Assembly: GCA_026396015.1 (NCBI GenBank)
Contig: JAPLXP010000009.1
Span: forward strand, 1-31,289
DNA: 31,289 nt
From: Candidatus Nomurabacteria bacterium
GTDB lineage: Bacteria; Patescibacteria; Paceibacteria; UBA9973
Direction: 5' to 3'
The position numbers and the translations under genes are program-made. The notes beneath the pieces are model-generated. The model did not search any database. It had not been told where the DNA came from and saw only the letters and a list, made by a program, of their open reading frames with translations. This document shows, one piece after another, positions 1-6,311 of this stretch (within the stretch, counting starts at the first letter, position 1; every line of letters begins with the position of its first letter).

Positions 1-561
1 AATTTTTGGAGTTTAAATACCGACGAGGCTGTCGTGACTGGTATTTTAAGAAGTAATTTAAATAAAGATGTTGAGGTTTTTATGCCACTGAACTCTCAAA
101 TGAAAGATGTAGATTTAGCTTTGGTTAATGTAAAAAGTAAAAAAACACTGACAATTCAAATCAAAGGAAGTAAGGCGTATAAACCTACAAAATCAGAGAT
201 TAATAAACACGGTCAAGGGTCAAATACTTTCATATCTGTAAAAAAAGAAGCTATTAAAAATTCTACAGCTGACTACTTTATTTTTTTACTGCACATTATT
301 GAACAGTTCGATAAAGATGAAAATGGAAGATTATATATAGAACCATACACTGTTATTATCCCTACAAAAGAATTAATAAATAAACTAGAAAATTATAAGA
401 ATGTTTCTAGTTCAGGTGCCTATAGATTTTATTTTTGGGTAAACCCTAGAAAGTCTGAAGTTTTTGAATGGCGTGATCTAAAAATTCAAGATCAATATGG
501 ATACTATAATGAATTTTTGGATGAAAAAGGATTTGAAAAATTAAATAATAATTTAAAGTAA
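1..561 (+). CDS. PD-(D/E)XK nuclease-like protein, 5' partial
   Basis: The reading frame is open from the first base, so the gene starts upstream of the window; the GTG at 34 is only the first internal start-like codon. The visible part reads as a restriction-endonuclease-like fold: an N-terminal helix with a Glu (NTDEAVV), a strand ending VEVFMPL, then KDVDLALVN, then LTIQIKGSK. This follows the order E, then D, then (Q/E)xK of the PD-(D/E)XK superfamily, as in DUF4365-like and group-I-associated nucleases. The C-terminal half has aromatic-rich strands (YRFYFWVN) and no motif I recognise. The stop is 5 bp before the DUF2779 nuclease gene, so the two are probably co-transcribed. The nuclease fold is an inference from motif order; the biological role is unknown. 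Confidence 0.6.
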   Translation, partial: NFWSLNTDEAVVTGILRSNLNKDVEVFMPLNSQMKDVDLALVNVKSKKTLTIQIKGSKAYKPTKSEINKHGQGSNTFISVKKEAIKNSTADYFIFLLHIIEQFDKDENGRLYIEPYTVIIPTKELINKLENYKNVSSSGAYRFYFWVNPRKSEVFEWRDLKIQDQYGYYNEFLDEKGFEKLNNNLK

Positions 562-566
562 ACTAT

Positions 567-2147
567 ATGCGCACTCTTTCCAAAACAGACTTTATACTAT
601 ATCGTGAATGCCCGAATGATGTTTGGGTGAAAATTCATGAACCTGATGAATATGCAAAATTCCCAATATCTGAATTTGAAAAATCTTTAGGGGTGATGGG
701 TAATGAGGTGGAAAGACTGGCTCGAGGCATGTTCCCAGGTGGTCTGATGGTGGAGGGTCGTGGATCAGAAGCCAGAGAATATACCCAGAAATTGATATCA
801 GAAAAAACACCTGTAATCTTTCAGGCTGTATGTGCTACAGATAAATACTTGGCAGCGGCAGATGTGTTGGTCTGGAATGCTGATGCAGATATGTATGATC
901 TGTATGAGATAAAAATGTCTTCAACTAGAGAGGAGGATGACGATGAAGAAGAGGAAGGCAAGCCAAAGAAAGTAAATAAAAAGAAAGAATTGCAATACGA
1001 ATACGATATGACCTTTCAGGTCAATGTATTTACTATGTGTGGTGTGCCGATAAATAATAAATATCTTGTCAGACTAAATAAAGAATATATTAAAATTGGA
1101 GACTTGGATTTTTCAGAAAATAAACTTTTTATCAAAGAAGATAAAACTGAGCAGGTAAATAATCTATTTGAAAATACAAAATTTGAAATTAGTCAGGCGT
1201 ATGAATATCTGTCTCAAGATAAGATGCCTGCTGGTCCATGCCCTTGCTACTATCGTGGGCGTAGTTCGCATTGTACTGCTTTTAAATATATCAATCCGGA
1301 CGTGCCCGCATACGGTGTCCATGATTTAAATAGAATAGGGAATAGTAAAGCATTATTAAAAAGTTTGCTCGATGATGGGATTCTGAAGATAGAGCATGTG
1401 CAGGAAGATCAAATACCAAAACTATCAAAGACAAAAGACGGCAGACCAGGTAAACCTAGGAAGCTGAATCAAGTAATGGTTCATAAATCACAAGAGCCGA
1501 TCATTGAATTGGATGCTATTCGATCTGAATTGAATTCTCTGACATTTCCACTTTACTTCCTGGACTACGAGACATATCCTACAGCTATACCAGTGTATGA
1601 CGGATACCATCCATATCAGCATATAGTATTCCAGTACTCTCTAGATGTATTGAGGAGTGAGGATTCAGAATACGAGCACTATGAGATGCTAGTCCTTGAT
1701 GGTGACCCTGCAGAGCGTATTGTAGAGGGCCTGAGGTCTATCATTGGTGATACTGGTAGTGTCATATCTTGGTATAAAGCATTTGAGAATGCTCGCAACA
1801 GAGAGTTGGCTCGATTAGTACCACTGCATCATGAATTCCTATATAGCGTGATAGATCGCACATATGACCTGATGGATATTGTCGAACAGCAATACTATGT
1901 GCATCATGGATTCAAAGGTAGCTCTTCTATTAAAAAAGTTCAGCCAGTATTAGCTCCAGAATTTTCATATAAAGATCTGGATGTTCAGAGTGGTACTGAT
2001 GCTATTGAATCATACAGGCAGATAGTAGAGGGTGAATTGAGTGGTGCTGAAGCGGAAGAAAAGAAAAAGCAGATGCTCTTGTATTGTAAAAATGACACAG
2101 AGGTAATGTATATCCTCTGGAAGTTTTTTAATAATTTAGTGAAATAA
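567..2147 (+). CDS. DUF2779 protein: Cas4-like nuclease fused to RNase H-like domain
   Basis: The N-terminal half looks like a PD-(D/E)XK nuclease of the Cas4/AddB type: Cys15 in an RECP context, core residues D99 and E114-x-K116 (YEIK), and a downstream cluster C225-x-C227 and C236, which resembles an iron-sulfur-binding set. An acidic/lysine-rich linker lies at about 121-140. The C-terminal half from about residue 325 matches DUF2779, with FLDYETYP (D333, E335), a middle SWYKAFE motif and a late CKNDTE motif (D510), as in DEDD-type 3'-5' exonucleases. At 526 residues it is a normal length for the family. The known biochemistry of DUF2779 is thin; a role in DNA repair or defence is inference. 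It follows the upstream nuclease-like gene by 5 bp. Confidence 0.8.
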   Translation: MRTLSKTDFILYRECPNDVWVKIHEPDEYAKFPISEFEKSLGVMGNEVERLARGMFPGGLMVEGRGSEAREYTQKLISEKTPVIFQAVCATDKYLAAADVLVWNADADMYDLYEIKMSSTREEDDDEEEEGKPKKVNKKKELQYEYDMTFQVNVFTMCGVPINNKYLVRLNKEYIKIGDLDFSENKLFIKEDKTEQVNNLFENTKFEISQAYEYLSQDKMPAGPCPCYYRGRSSHCTAFKYINPDVPAYGVHDLNRIGNSKALLKSLLDDGILKIEHVQEDQIPKLSKTKDGRPGKPRKLNQVMVHKSQEPIIELDAIRSELNSLTFPLYFLDYETYPTAIPVYDGYHPYQHIVFQYSLDVLRSEDSEYEHYEMLVLDGDPAERIVEGLRSIIGDTGSVISWYKAFENARNRELARLVPLHHEFLYSVIDRTYDLMDIVEQQYYVHHGFKGSSSIKKVQPVLAPEFSYKDLDVQSGTDAIESYRQIVEGELSGAEAEEKKKQMLLYCKNDTEVMYILWKFFNNLVK

Positions 2148-2158
2148 TTTTTAAAAAA

Positions 2159-2194
2159 GGTCCATTTGCATCCTTTTTTAAAAGGAATATGATT
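2159..2194 (+). repeat. 36-bp promoter-bearing direct repeat, copy 1
   Basis: This copy matches 3956-3991 with one mismatch. It holds a possible promoter, TTTGCA (2165-2170), a 17-bp spacer and TATGAT (2188-2193), ending 7 nt before the ATG at 2201. Its middle is a short palindrome, TCCTTTT/AAAAGGA. The other copy lies upstream of sppA, so two unrelated genes share the same promoter block. Confidence 0.85.
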
Positions 2195-2200
2195 TGATAT

Positions 2201-2695
2201 ATGAAATCAAAGAAAATAATAATTAGTATATTTACTGTAGTCATTGTAGTTTTAATTTGTGTTATAGTTTATTTTTATTATAATGCCGAAAAAAATAGCA
2301 CAGAAAAAATACTACCAGTTTCTACGTATGAATATATTCTTAATAATGGTTGTAATAATAGTATGTCTAATAATGCATATACTAATTGTGTTCAGAATTT
2401 ATTAGTTAAAGTAAAACTAGAAAAAGTAACTCACTTTGAAAAAATTTCAAATTTATTTAAGACAGATAAGAAAAATGTTGTTCTTGTAAATGATAATAAT
2501 TCAAATAAAGATTTTATGGATTGGTACGATGCTTCAAATAAAAGCAATCATACTGCTTGCTTGGCAGAAGTTTATTATACAAAAGCCGGTTCTGCATATG
2601 AAAGAAATTTAGCTGAATGTGAAATAATGAAATTAATAGATGATATTAAAATTTTAGACGAAACCCGTTCTAATTTTAGAGGACAAGATTATTAA
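2201..2695 (+). CDS. Membrane-anchored extracytoplasmic protein, unknown
   Basis: The protein has a lysine-rich N-terminus and a single hydrophobic segment at residues 5-27, so it is probably anchored with the rest outside the membrane. No lipobox is convincing. The outer domain has paired cysteines (CNNS...YTNC, and CLAEVYY...LAEC) spaced somewhat like LprI/DUF1311 lysozyme-inhibitor-like domains, but the match is weak and I do not assign a function. The start is supported by the repeat-borne TATGAT box 7 nt upstream. Codon use is very AT-rich. It sits between the 36-bp promoter repeat and a truncated methyltransferase start, the place occupied by sppA in the second copy of this module. Confidence 0.6.
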   Translation: MKSKKIIISIFTVVIVVLICVIVYFYYNAEKNSTEKILPVSTYEYILNNGCNNSMSNNAYTNCVQNLLVKVKLEKVTHFEKISNLFKTDKKNVVLVNDNNSNKDFMDWYDASNKSNHTACLAEVYYTKAGSAYERNLAECEIMKLIDDIKILDETRSNFRGQDY

Positions 2696-2704
2696 TATAT
2701 TCAT

Positions 2705-2785
2705 ATGCTCACTTTTACTCAAAAGGTTTTAAATGTTGTACGGAAAATATTCGCCGGAAAGACTGTGACGTATACAATAAATTAA
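2705..2785 (+). pseudogene. Truncated MGMT-like gene start (duplicate)
   Basis: The first roughly 23 codons are clearly homologous to the complete gene at 4920 (same MLTFT start, VLNVVRK, GKTxTY), then the frame runs into TIN and a stop at 2783. The copy ends just where the intact gene continues with GEVAKR. It is a dead fragment of the alkyltransferase-like gene, left by a segmental duplication that also copied the upstream promoter repeat. Confidence 0.9.
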
Positions 2786-2793
2786 TTTTGATT

Positions 2794-2930
2794 TTTACAC
2801 AAATAGTGTTATGCTTTTATAGTAATGAAATTACAGCGACAATTTAGATTTATATAGCCACCTTGATCACATTTTGTGATTATTTTAGGTGGCCTTAAAA
2901 CGAACAGAGATGTGCGTTTTTTTATTTCTT
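2794..2930 (+). ncRNA. Candidate small structured RNA with own promoter and terminator
   Basis: No protein is encoded here. A possible promoter is TTTACA (2794-2799) with TATAGT (2818-2823), an 18-bp spacer. Downstream is a strong hairpin, GCCACCT (2857-2863) with AGGTGGC (2887-2893), enclosing a second stem ATCACA/TGTGAT. Then comes AAAACGxACA/TGTxCGTTTT (about 2897-2920) running into a T-tract, a typical intrinsic terminator. The unit ends just before tRNA-Phe. It could be a stand-alone small RNA or a leader; I recognise no family. Confidence 0.4.
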
Positions 2931-2935
2931 AAATT

Positions 2936-3006
2936 GCCGTTGTAGCTTAGTGGTAGAGCATACCCTTGAAGCGGGTGAGATGGAGGTCCGATTCCTCTCA
3001 ACGGCA
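2936..3006 (+). tRNA. tRNA-Phe (GAA)
   Basis: A full cloverleaf can be drawn. The acceptor GCCGTTG pairs perfectly with CAACGGC (2999-3005), with discriminator A3006. The D stem is GCTT/GAGC. The anticodon stem TACCC/GGGTG closes loop TTGAAGC, giving anticodon GAA. The variable loop is 4 nt. The T stem GGAGG/CCTCT closes loop TCCGATT. CCA is not encoded. The T-loop has C where position 55 is nearly always T. The transcript probably continues toward the riboswitch region. Confidence 0.9.
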
Positions 3007-3078
3007 CAATGTTTTAATTTTCTACTTATGAATTTTATTCATAAGTGTGTTACAATAGACACGTGCGACAACTGAATA

Positions 3079-3190
3079 GTTTGTATCAAGAGTGATGGTA
3101 GAGAATTGGCTCGATGACCCCACAGCAACCTGCGAATAGTAAGGTGCTAAATCCAACCAGACACAAAAGTGTTAGGAAAGATAAGTTTAC
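3079..3190 (+). promoter_or_regulatory. SAM-I (S-box) type riboswitch aptamer
   Basis: The conserved S-box landmarks appear in order: TATCAAGAG (3084-3092), GGCTCGATGA, GCAACC, AAGGTGC, AAATCC, a P4 hairpin ACAC/GTGT (loop AAAA), and the closing GAAAGATAAG (3176-3185), whose GATA pairs with the opening TATC. The family senses S-adenosylmethionine and usually shuts genes off by terminator formation. The P1 stem is short here. It lies directly upstream of the terminator/antiterminator pair and the small Cys-rich gene at 3242. Confidence 0.88.
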
Positions 3191-3209
3191 GTCTAGTCCA
3201 CGTAGAAAA

Positions 3210-3236
3210 ATCTTTCCTCTTAATAGAGGAATTTTT
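3210..3236 (+). terminator. Riboswitch expression platform (terminator / antiterminator)
   Basis: Terminator: TTCCTCT (3214-3220), loop TAAT, AGAGGAA (3225-3231), then TTTTT. Antiterminator: ATCTTTCCT (3210-3218) is the exact 9-nt complement of AGGAAAGAT (3174-3182), the 3' edge of the aptamer. The two pairings are mutually exclusive. The GAGG in the terminator's 3' arm is also the only Shine-Dalgarno-like sequence for the ATG at 3242, so the hairpin could block translation too. Confidence 0.85.
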
Positions 3237-3241
3237 AGTTT

Positions 3242-3511
3242 ATGGAGATAATAAAGAAAGATATACAATTGTGCTCTAAGTGTGATAATTATAGAGGTAT
3301 AGTCGAAGAGAGGTATAATGGTAAGGTTCCCGTTCATTGCGCATGTGATTTGGAATTAGAGAGGATTAATTATGGTAAATGGAGAAGTCCATGTATGATA
3401 AGTCCTAATGGAGATAAATTATGGTGGACTCCTATTTCCGAGCATAAACATGCTGATGGGAGATGGTATCATACTGCATCTTTTGCTGGACCAAAACTTA
3501 ATAGAAAATAA
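3242..3511 (+). CDS. Small Cys-rich (zinc-ribbon-like) protein under SAM riboswitch
   Basis: An 89-residue soluble protein with C11-x2-C14 and H32-C33-x-C35, a plausible metal-binding ribbon, followed by a Trp/His-rich C-terminal half (LWWTPISEHKHADGRW). I do not recognise the family. It resembles no methionine-cycle or SAM-synthesis enzyme. It is the first gene after the SAM-I riboswitch and terminator, so SAM should repress it. It is followed by a coiled-coil membrane protein after 3 bp, with which it is probably co-transcribed. Confidence 0.75.
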   Translation: MEIIKKDIQLCSKCDNYRGIVEERYNGKVPVHCACDLELERINYGKWRSPCMISPNGDKLWWTPISEHKHADGRWYHTASFAGPKLNRK

Positions 3512-3514
3512 TTT

Positions 3515-3946
3515 ATGAATCTAGACGAATTACGGAAAAATATAGACGAAGAAGAAATAAATACTAAGAGTAGTATAGAGAAACTTCGTGAAGAAATTCA
3601 CAAAAGAGAATTAATGGATCTTAAAGAGAATAAGGAATTTTATGAAAACCAGCTGCTTGATGAATTTCATAAAGATATTAATGAAAATGATATTGGAAAG
3701 AAATATGAGTATTTATATAGATTATTAAAATGGTTTAAAAAAATAGGAATCTTGTCTGCTTTTGTAGATTATTCATTTCTATTAAGCAGAATTATTTCCT
3801 GGATTCAGGGAAAGCTTAATCTTTATAGTGAAGTTCATAAAGAAAATAAGCGCAACAGGTGGATAATTACTTTTCTTTTGGCCATAGCATTTGCCTTACC
3901 TCTTGTTATCTTAAAAAAGATTTTAATCAAAGTGCTGATGGGCTAG
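3515..3946 (+). CDS. Coiled-coil protein with C-terminal membrane segment
   Basis: Residues 1-65 are highly charged with heptad-like Leu/Ile spacing (LRKNIDEEE, IEKLREEIHKREL), suggesting a coiled coil. Residues 75-105 are amphipathic, and about 116-139 form one hydrophobic segment, so this looks like a tail-anchored protein. There are no catalytic motifs. It starts 3 bp after the riboswitch-controlled gene with an AATTTATG context and no Shine-Dalgarno sequence. Function unknown. Confidence 0.65.
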   Translation: MNLDELRKNIDEEEINTKSSIEKLREEIHKRELMDLKENKEFYENQLLDEFHKDINENDIGKKYEYLYRLLKWFKKIGILSAFVDYSFLLSRIISWIQGKLNLYSEVHKENKRNRWIITFLLAIAFALPLVILKKILIKVLMG

Positions 3947-3955
3947 GTGTTGTAT

Positions 3956-3991
3956 GGTCTATTTGCATCCTTTTTTAAAAGGAATATGATT
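3956..3991 (+). repeat. 36-bp promoter-bearing direct repeat, copy 2
   Basis: Second copy of the block at 2159-2194, with one mismatch (T for C at 3960). The TATGAT box is at 3985-3990, 13 nt before the sppA ATG, so this copy would give a leader of about 6 nt. Confidence 0.85.
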
Positions 3992-4003
3992 GGTTTATAG
4001 TTT

Positions 4004-4912
4004 ATGGAAGGAGTAACACCTAAAGAAAAAATCACATTGGAAAAAACAAACAAATTCTTGAAAAAAATCAGGCCTTCTTTTATTTTGGTCTTGATAATTA
4101 TTTTAGGTGTTTTAGTTGGTAATTTTATCTATGTTTCTATTTATAACTGGTATTATGACGATGGATCCAATAAGTCTTCTGTTGTTGGTGATTCTGACAA
4201 TACATCAAATTCAAACTGTTCTGTCGTAGGTATAAATTTGCATGGAAATTTACTTACATATATCCCAGCTCATTCTGACAATGATCCAACATTTAATTAT
4301 AATTCAGTAGCAAGTGAAGATATCGTGGCAAAGATTAAACAAGCAGATGATGATTCTAATATAAAGGCTATTGTTCTTGAAGTAGATTCAGGCGGAGGTT
4401 CACCGATTGCTGGAGAAGAAATATCTAATGCTGTCAAAAATAGCGCCAAGCCAGTCGTGGGTTATATCCGAGAGACTGGTGCGTCGTCTTCGTATTGGGC
4501 AATAAGTAGTGCTACTAGAATATTTGCATCAAAGAATTCTAATGTAGGGGCTATAGGTATTACGGGTTCATATCTGACAAACGTAAGTAAAAATAAAAAA
4601 GATGGGTACGAATACCAAGAGATAGCTTCTGGAAAATACAAAGATTCTGGAAATCCAAATAAGTTTATGACTAATGATGAAAAAGCCATCTTTTTAAGAG
4701 ATGTGAATATTATGTATCAAAATTTTATGGAAGCAATATCTCAGAATCGTAAAATACCAATAGATAAAGTGAAAAGTTTTTCTGATGGCTCTACTGTACT
4801 AGGTGAAAAAGCAAAATCTCTTGGTCTTGTAGATGAGATTGGTGGGATGAATGAGATTGAAAAATATCTTAAAGATACTACAGGGGAAAATTCAGAAATT
4901 TGCTGGAAATAA
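4004..4912 (+). CDS. sppA: Signal peptide peptidase SppA-like (S49) serine protease
   Basis: Membrane-bound S49-family protease that degrades residual signal peptides in known members. A hydrophobic anchor lies at about residues 25-48. The S49 core follows: IKAIVLEVDSGGG (strand and oxyanion loop), GASSSYWA with likely nucleophile S161 (aligned with ASGGYY of Bacillus SppA), VGAIGITGSY, and SGKYKDSGNP with the general-base Lys region, ending LGLVDEIGG. At 302 residues this is the short single-domain form. It is preceded by promoter repeat copy 2 and followed after 7 bp by the MGMT-like gene. Confidence 0.9.
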   Translation: MEGVTPKEKITLEKTNKFLKKIRPSFILVLIIILGVLVGNFIYVSIYNWYYDDGSNKSSVVGDSDNTSNSNCSVVGINLHGNLLTYIPAHSDNDPTFNYNSVASEDIVAKIKQADDDSNIKAIVLEVDSGGGSPIAGEEISNAVKNSAKPVVGYIRETGASSSYWAISSATRIFASKNSNVGAIGITGSYLTNVSKNKKDGYEYQEIASGKYKDSGNPNKFMTNDEKAIFLRDVNIMYQNFMEAISQNRKIPIDKVKSFSDGSTVLGEKAKSLGLVDEIGGMNEIEKYLKDTTGENSEICWK

Positions 4913-4919
4913 AAATTAC

Positions 4920-5195
4920 ATGCTCACTTTTACTCATAAGGTTTTAAATGTTGTACGTAAGATTCCGGTTGGGAAGACTATGACGTATGGCGAGGTGGCA
5001 AAACGCGCGGGTAGCCCGAGCGCAGCGCGGGTGGTTGGGATTATTATAAAAAATAATTTCCTGCTGGATGTGCCGTGTCATCGTGTCGTGCCCGCAGGCA
5101 CGACGGGTAAAAACCTGACAGTCAAAAACGTCGGGCAATACAATCGTGGAGGATCTGAGGCGAAATTGAAACTCCTCCTTGCTGAAAAGGCTTAA
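4920..5195 (+). CDS. MGMT/Ogt-like DNA-binding methyltransferase domain protein
   Basis: A 91-residue minimal alkyltransferase-like protein with the DNA-binding helix region (VGKTMTYGEVAKRAG) and active-site PCHRV retaining the acceptor Cys. The N-terminal domain of full O6-alkylguanine transferases is absent, as in other small MGMT-fold proteins. In the same frame there is a start at 4851, but it would overlap sppA. The ATG at 4920 is preferred because the duplicate fragment at 2705 begins at exactly the same Met. The interior from about 4990 is unusually GC-rich for this window. Confidence 0.88.
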   Translation: MLTFTHKVLNVVRKIPVGKTMTYGEVAKRAGSPSAARVVGIIIKNNFLLDVPCHRVVPAGTTGKNLTVKNVGQYNRGGSEAKLKLLLAEKA

Positions 5196-5242
5196 AAAAC
5201 GTAAATGTTACTCATTTTAACCCCATATTTACGTTTTTTAAG
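5191..5242 (+). terminator. Strong bidirectional-type terminator
   Basis: A 16-bp perfect inverted repeat pairs 5191-5206 with 5227-5242. It contains AAAAAACGTAAAT on one arm and its complement with a T-run on the other. It ends the sppA-MGMT unit. Confidence 0.85.
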
Positions 5243-5302
5243 TTTATATACATCTCTTGACCCAAAAGATGCAAACTGCCATACTTTGTATATATTAAAT
5301 AT

Positions 5303-5875
5303 ATGACTGAAAAAGATCATAAAATTGTATACGTATTTATTGATGCTTCAAATTTATGGCAAGCCCAAAAATCAAAAGGCAAAATGTTTGATTATGAAAA
5401 ATTAAAAATTTTTCTCAAACAAAAATTTACAGCATCAGAAATAGAAATATTTTACTATACGGCTTATCCAAAGGAAGGTACCAGAGAGCAGAGCCAAGAT
5501 GGAAAGCATAAATTTTTTACATATCTCAAAAAAGGATTAGGTTTTACTGTACGAAAGAAAGAGTTAAAGAGAATAGTCGAACATGGTGATGTTGGGGATT
5601 CTATGCAAGAAAAGGGAAATATGGATGTCGAAATGACTATTGATGCTATTCATTTTTCTAGAAAATATGATTATGCTGTTCTATTTACTGGGGATTCGGA
5701 TTTTCTAGCACTGGTTAATTATTTAAGAAATGGAGGAAAGAAGGTTTTTATCTTCTCTTCAAAAAATAATGTTTCTCAAGAATTACGCACCGGTGGTGAT
5801 GGATATTTTGATGTTCTAAATGTAGAAGAAGATATTTGGGGTAGAGAATTGAAACACAAAGGAAAAAAGATATAA
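5303..5875 (+). CDS. NYN domain (LabA/DUF88-like) ribonuclease
   Basis: A 190-residue single-domain protein of the NYN/PIN-like fold. Acidic catalytic residues are visible in order: FIDASN (D14, N17), GNMDVEMTIDA (D108, D114) and FTGDSDF (D131, D133). Members are metal-dependent RNases acting on RNA processing or decay. A TATATT box sits 6 nt before the ATG, suggesting a leaderless transcript. It stands alone, between a terminator and a minus-strand gene. Confidence 0.88.
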   Translation: MTEKDHKIVYVFIDASNLWQAQKSKGKMFDYEKLKIFLKQKFTASEIEIFYYTAYPKEGTREQSQDGKHKFFTYLKKGLGFTVRKKELKRIVEHGDVGDSMQEKGNMDVEMTIDAIHFSRKYDYAVLFTGDSDFLALVNYLRNGGKKVFIFSSKNNVSQELRTGGDGYFDVLNVEEDIWGRELKHKGKKI

Positions 5876-5904
5876 AAAAAGTAGCCCTCCTTGCGGAGGG
5901 CTAC
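5874..5904 (-). terminator. Terminator for the minus-strand PhnA-like gene
   Basis: GTAGCCCTCC (5881-5890), loop TTGC, GGAGGGCTAC (5895-5904). The A-run lies at 5874-5880, which is the U-tract on the minus strand, so it terminates leftward transcription. There is no T-run on the plus side. Confidence 0.8.
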
Positions 5905-6008
5905 CCTTGGATGTAATACCCTTAAAGTTTTATGGATAAAACCCTAAGACAAATGTAGTATACCAAAAATACTAAAAAAGTCAAAAGTTATCCACAGTCT
6001 AGTGTGTT

Positions 6009-6266
6009 TTATGCCTTCTTTATAAACTCTGTGCGCAGTACGATGCCCTTCATGCCATCAATATTGCACTCTACGAGCTCCTCGTCATCTGTCAGGTGGA
6101 TATTCTTGGCCTTGGTACCTTTCTTGATCACAGTGGAGCTACCTTTGATTTTTAAGTCTTTTATCAATGTGATACTGTCGCCGTGGGCTAGTATCGCACC
6201 GTTCGCATCGCGAACTATTATTTCATCTTCGTTTTCTGTTTCCATATATTTTAGAGTATACATCAT
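6009..6266 (-). CDS. PhnA/YjdM C-terminal domain protein
   Basis: An 85-residue protein matching the C-terminal domain of PhnA (YjdM): IVRDANGAILAHGDSITL, then IKDLKIKGSS, IKKGTKAKNI, and LRTEFIKKA at the end. The N-terminal zinc ribbon of full PhnA is missing, a common short form. The name is historical; no role in phosphonate metabolism should be assumed. Two Met codons are adjacent at the start (6266 and 6263); a TAATTA box lies 4 and 7 nt upstream respectively. It is divergent from the deoxyhypusine synthase-like gene. Confidence 0.85.
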   Translation of the reverse strand: MMYTLKYMETENEDEIIVRDANGAILAHGDSITLIKDLKIKGSSTVIKKGTKAKNIHLTDDEELVECNIDGMKGIVLRTEFIKKA

Positions 6267-6276
6267 TTAATAATTA

Positions 6277-6305
6277 TTGCATCACAGGCCCGTATGGAGT
6301 ATAAT
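6277..6305 (+). promoter_or_regulatory. Sigma-70-type promoter of the DHS-like gene
   Basis: TTGCAT (6277-6282), a 17-bp spacer and TATAAT (6300-6305). The box ends 6 nt before the ATG at 6312, so the mRNA is predicted to be leaderless. This places the ATG at 6294 upstream of the transcript. Confidence 0.75.
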
Positions 6306-6311
6306 TTTTGC

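Noticed and set aside
5988..5996. Perfect DnaA-box-like TTATCCACA
   Set aside because: Single copy, no cluster, no AT-rich unwinding element or dnaA/dnaN nearby; not enough for an origin.
6294..6311. Longer start for the DHS-like gene
   Set aside because: The TATAAT box overlaps this ATG; it would lie upstream of the transcript.
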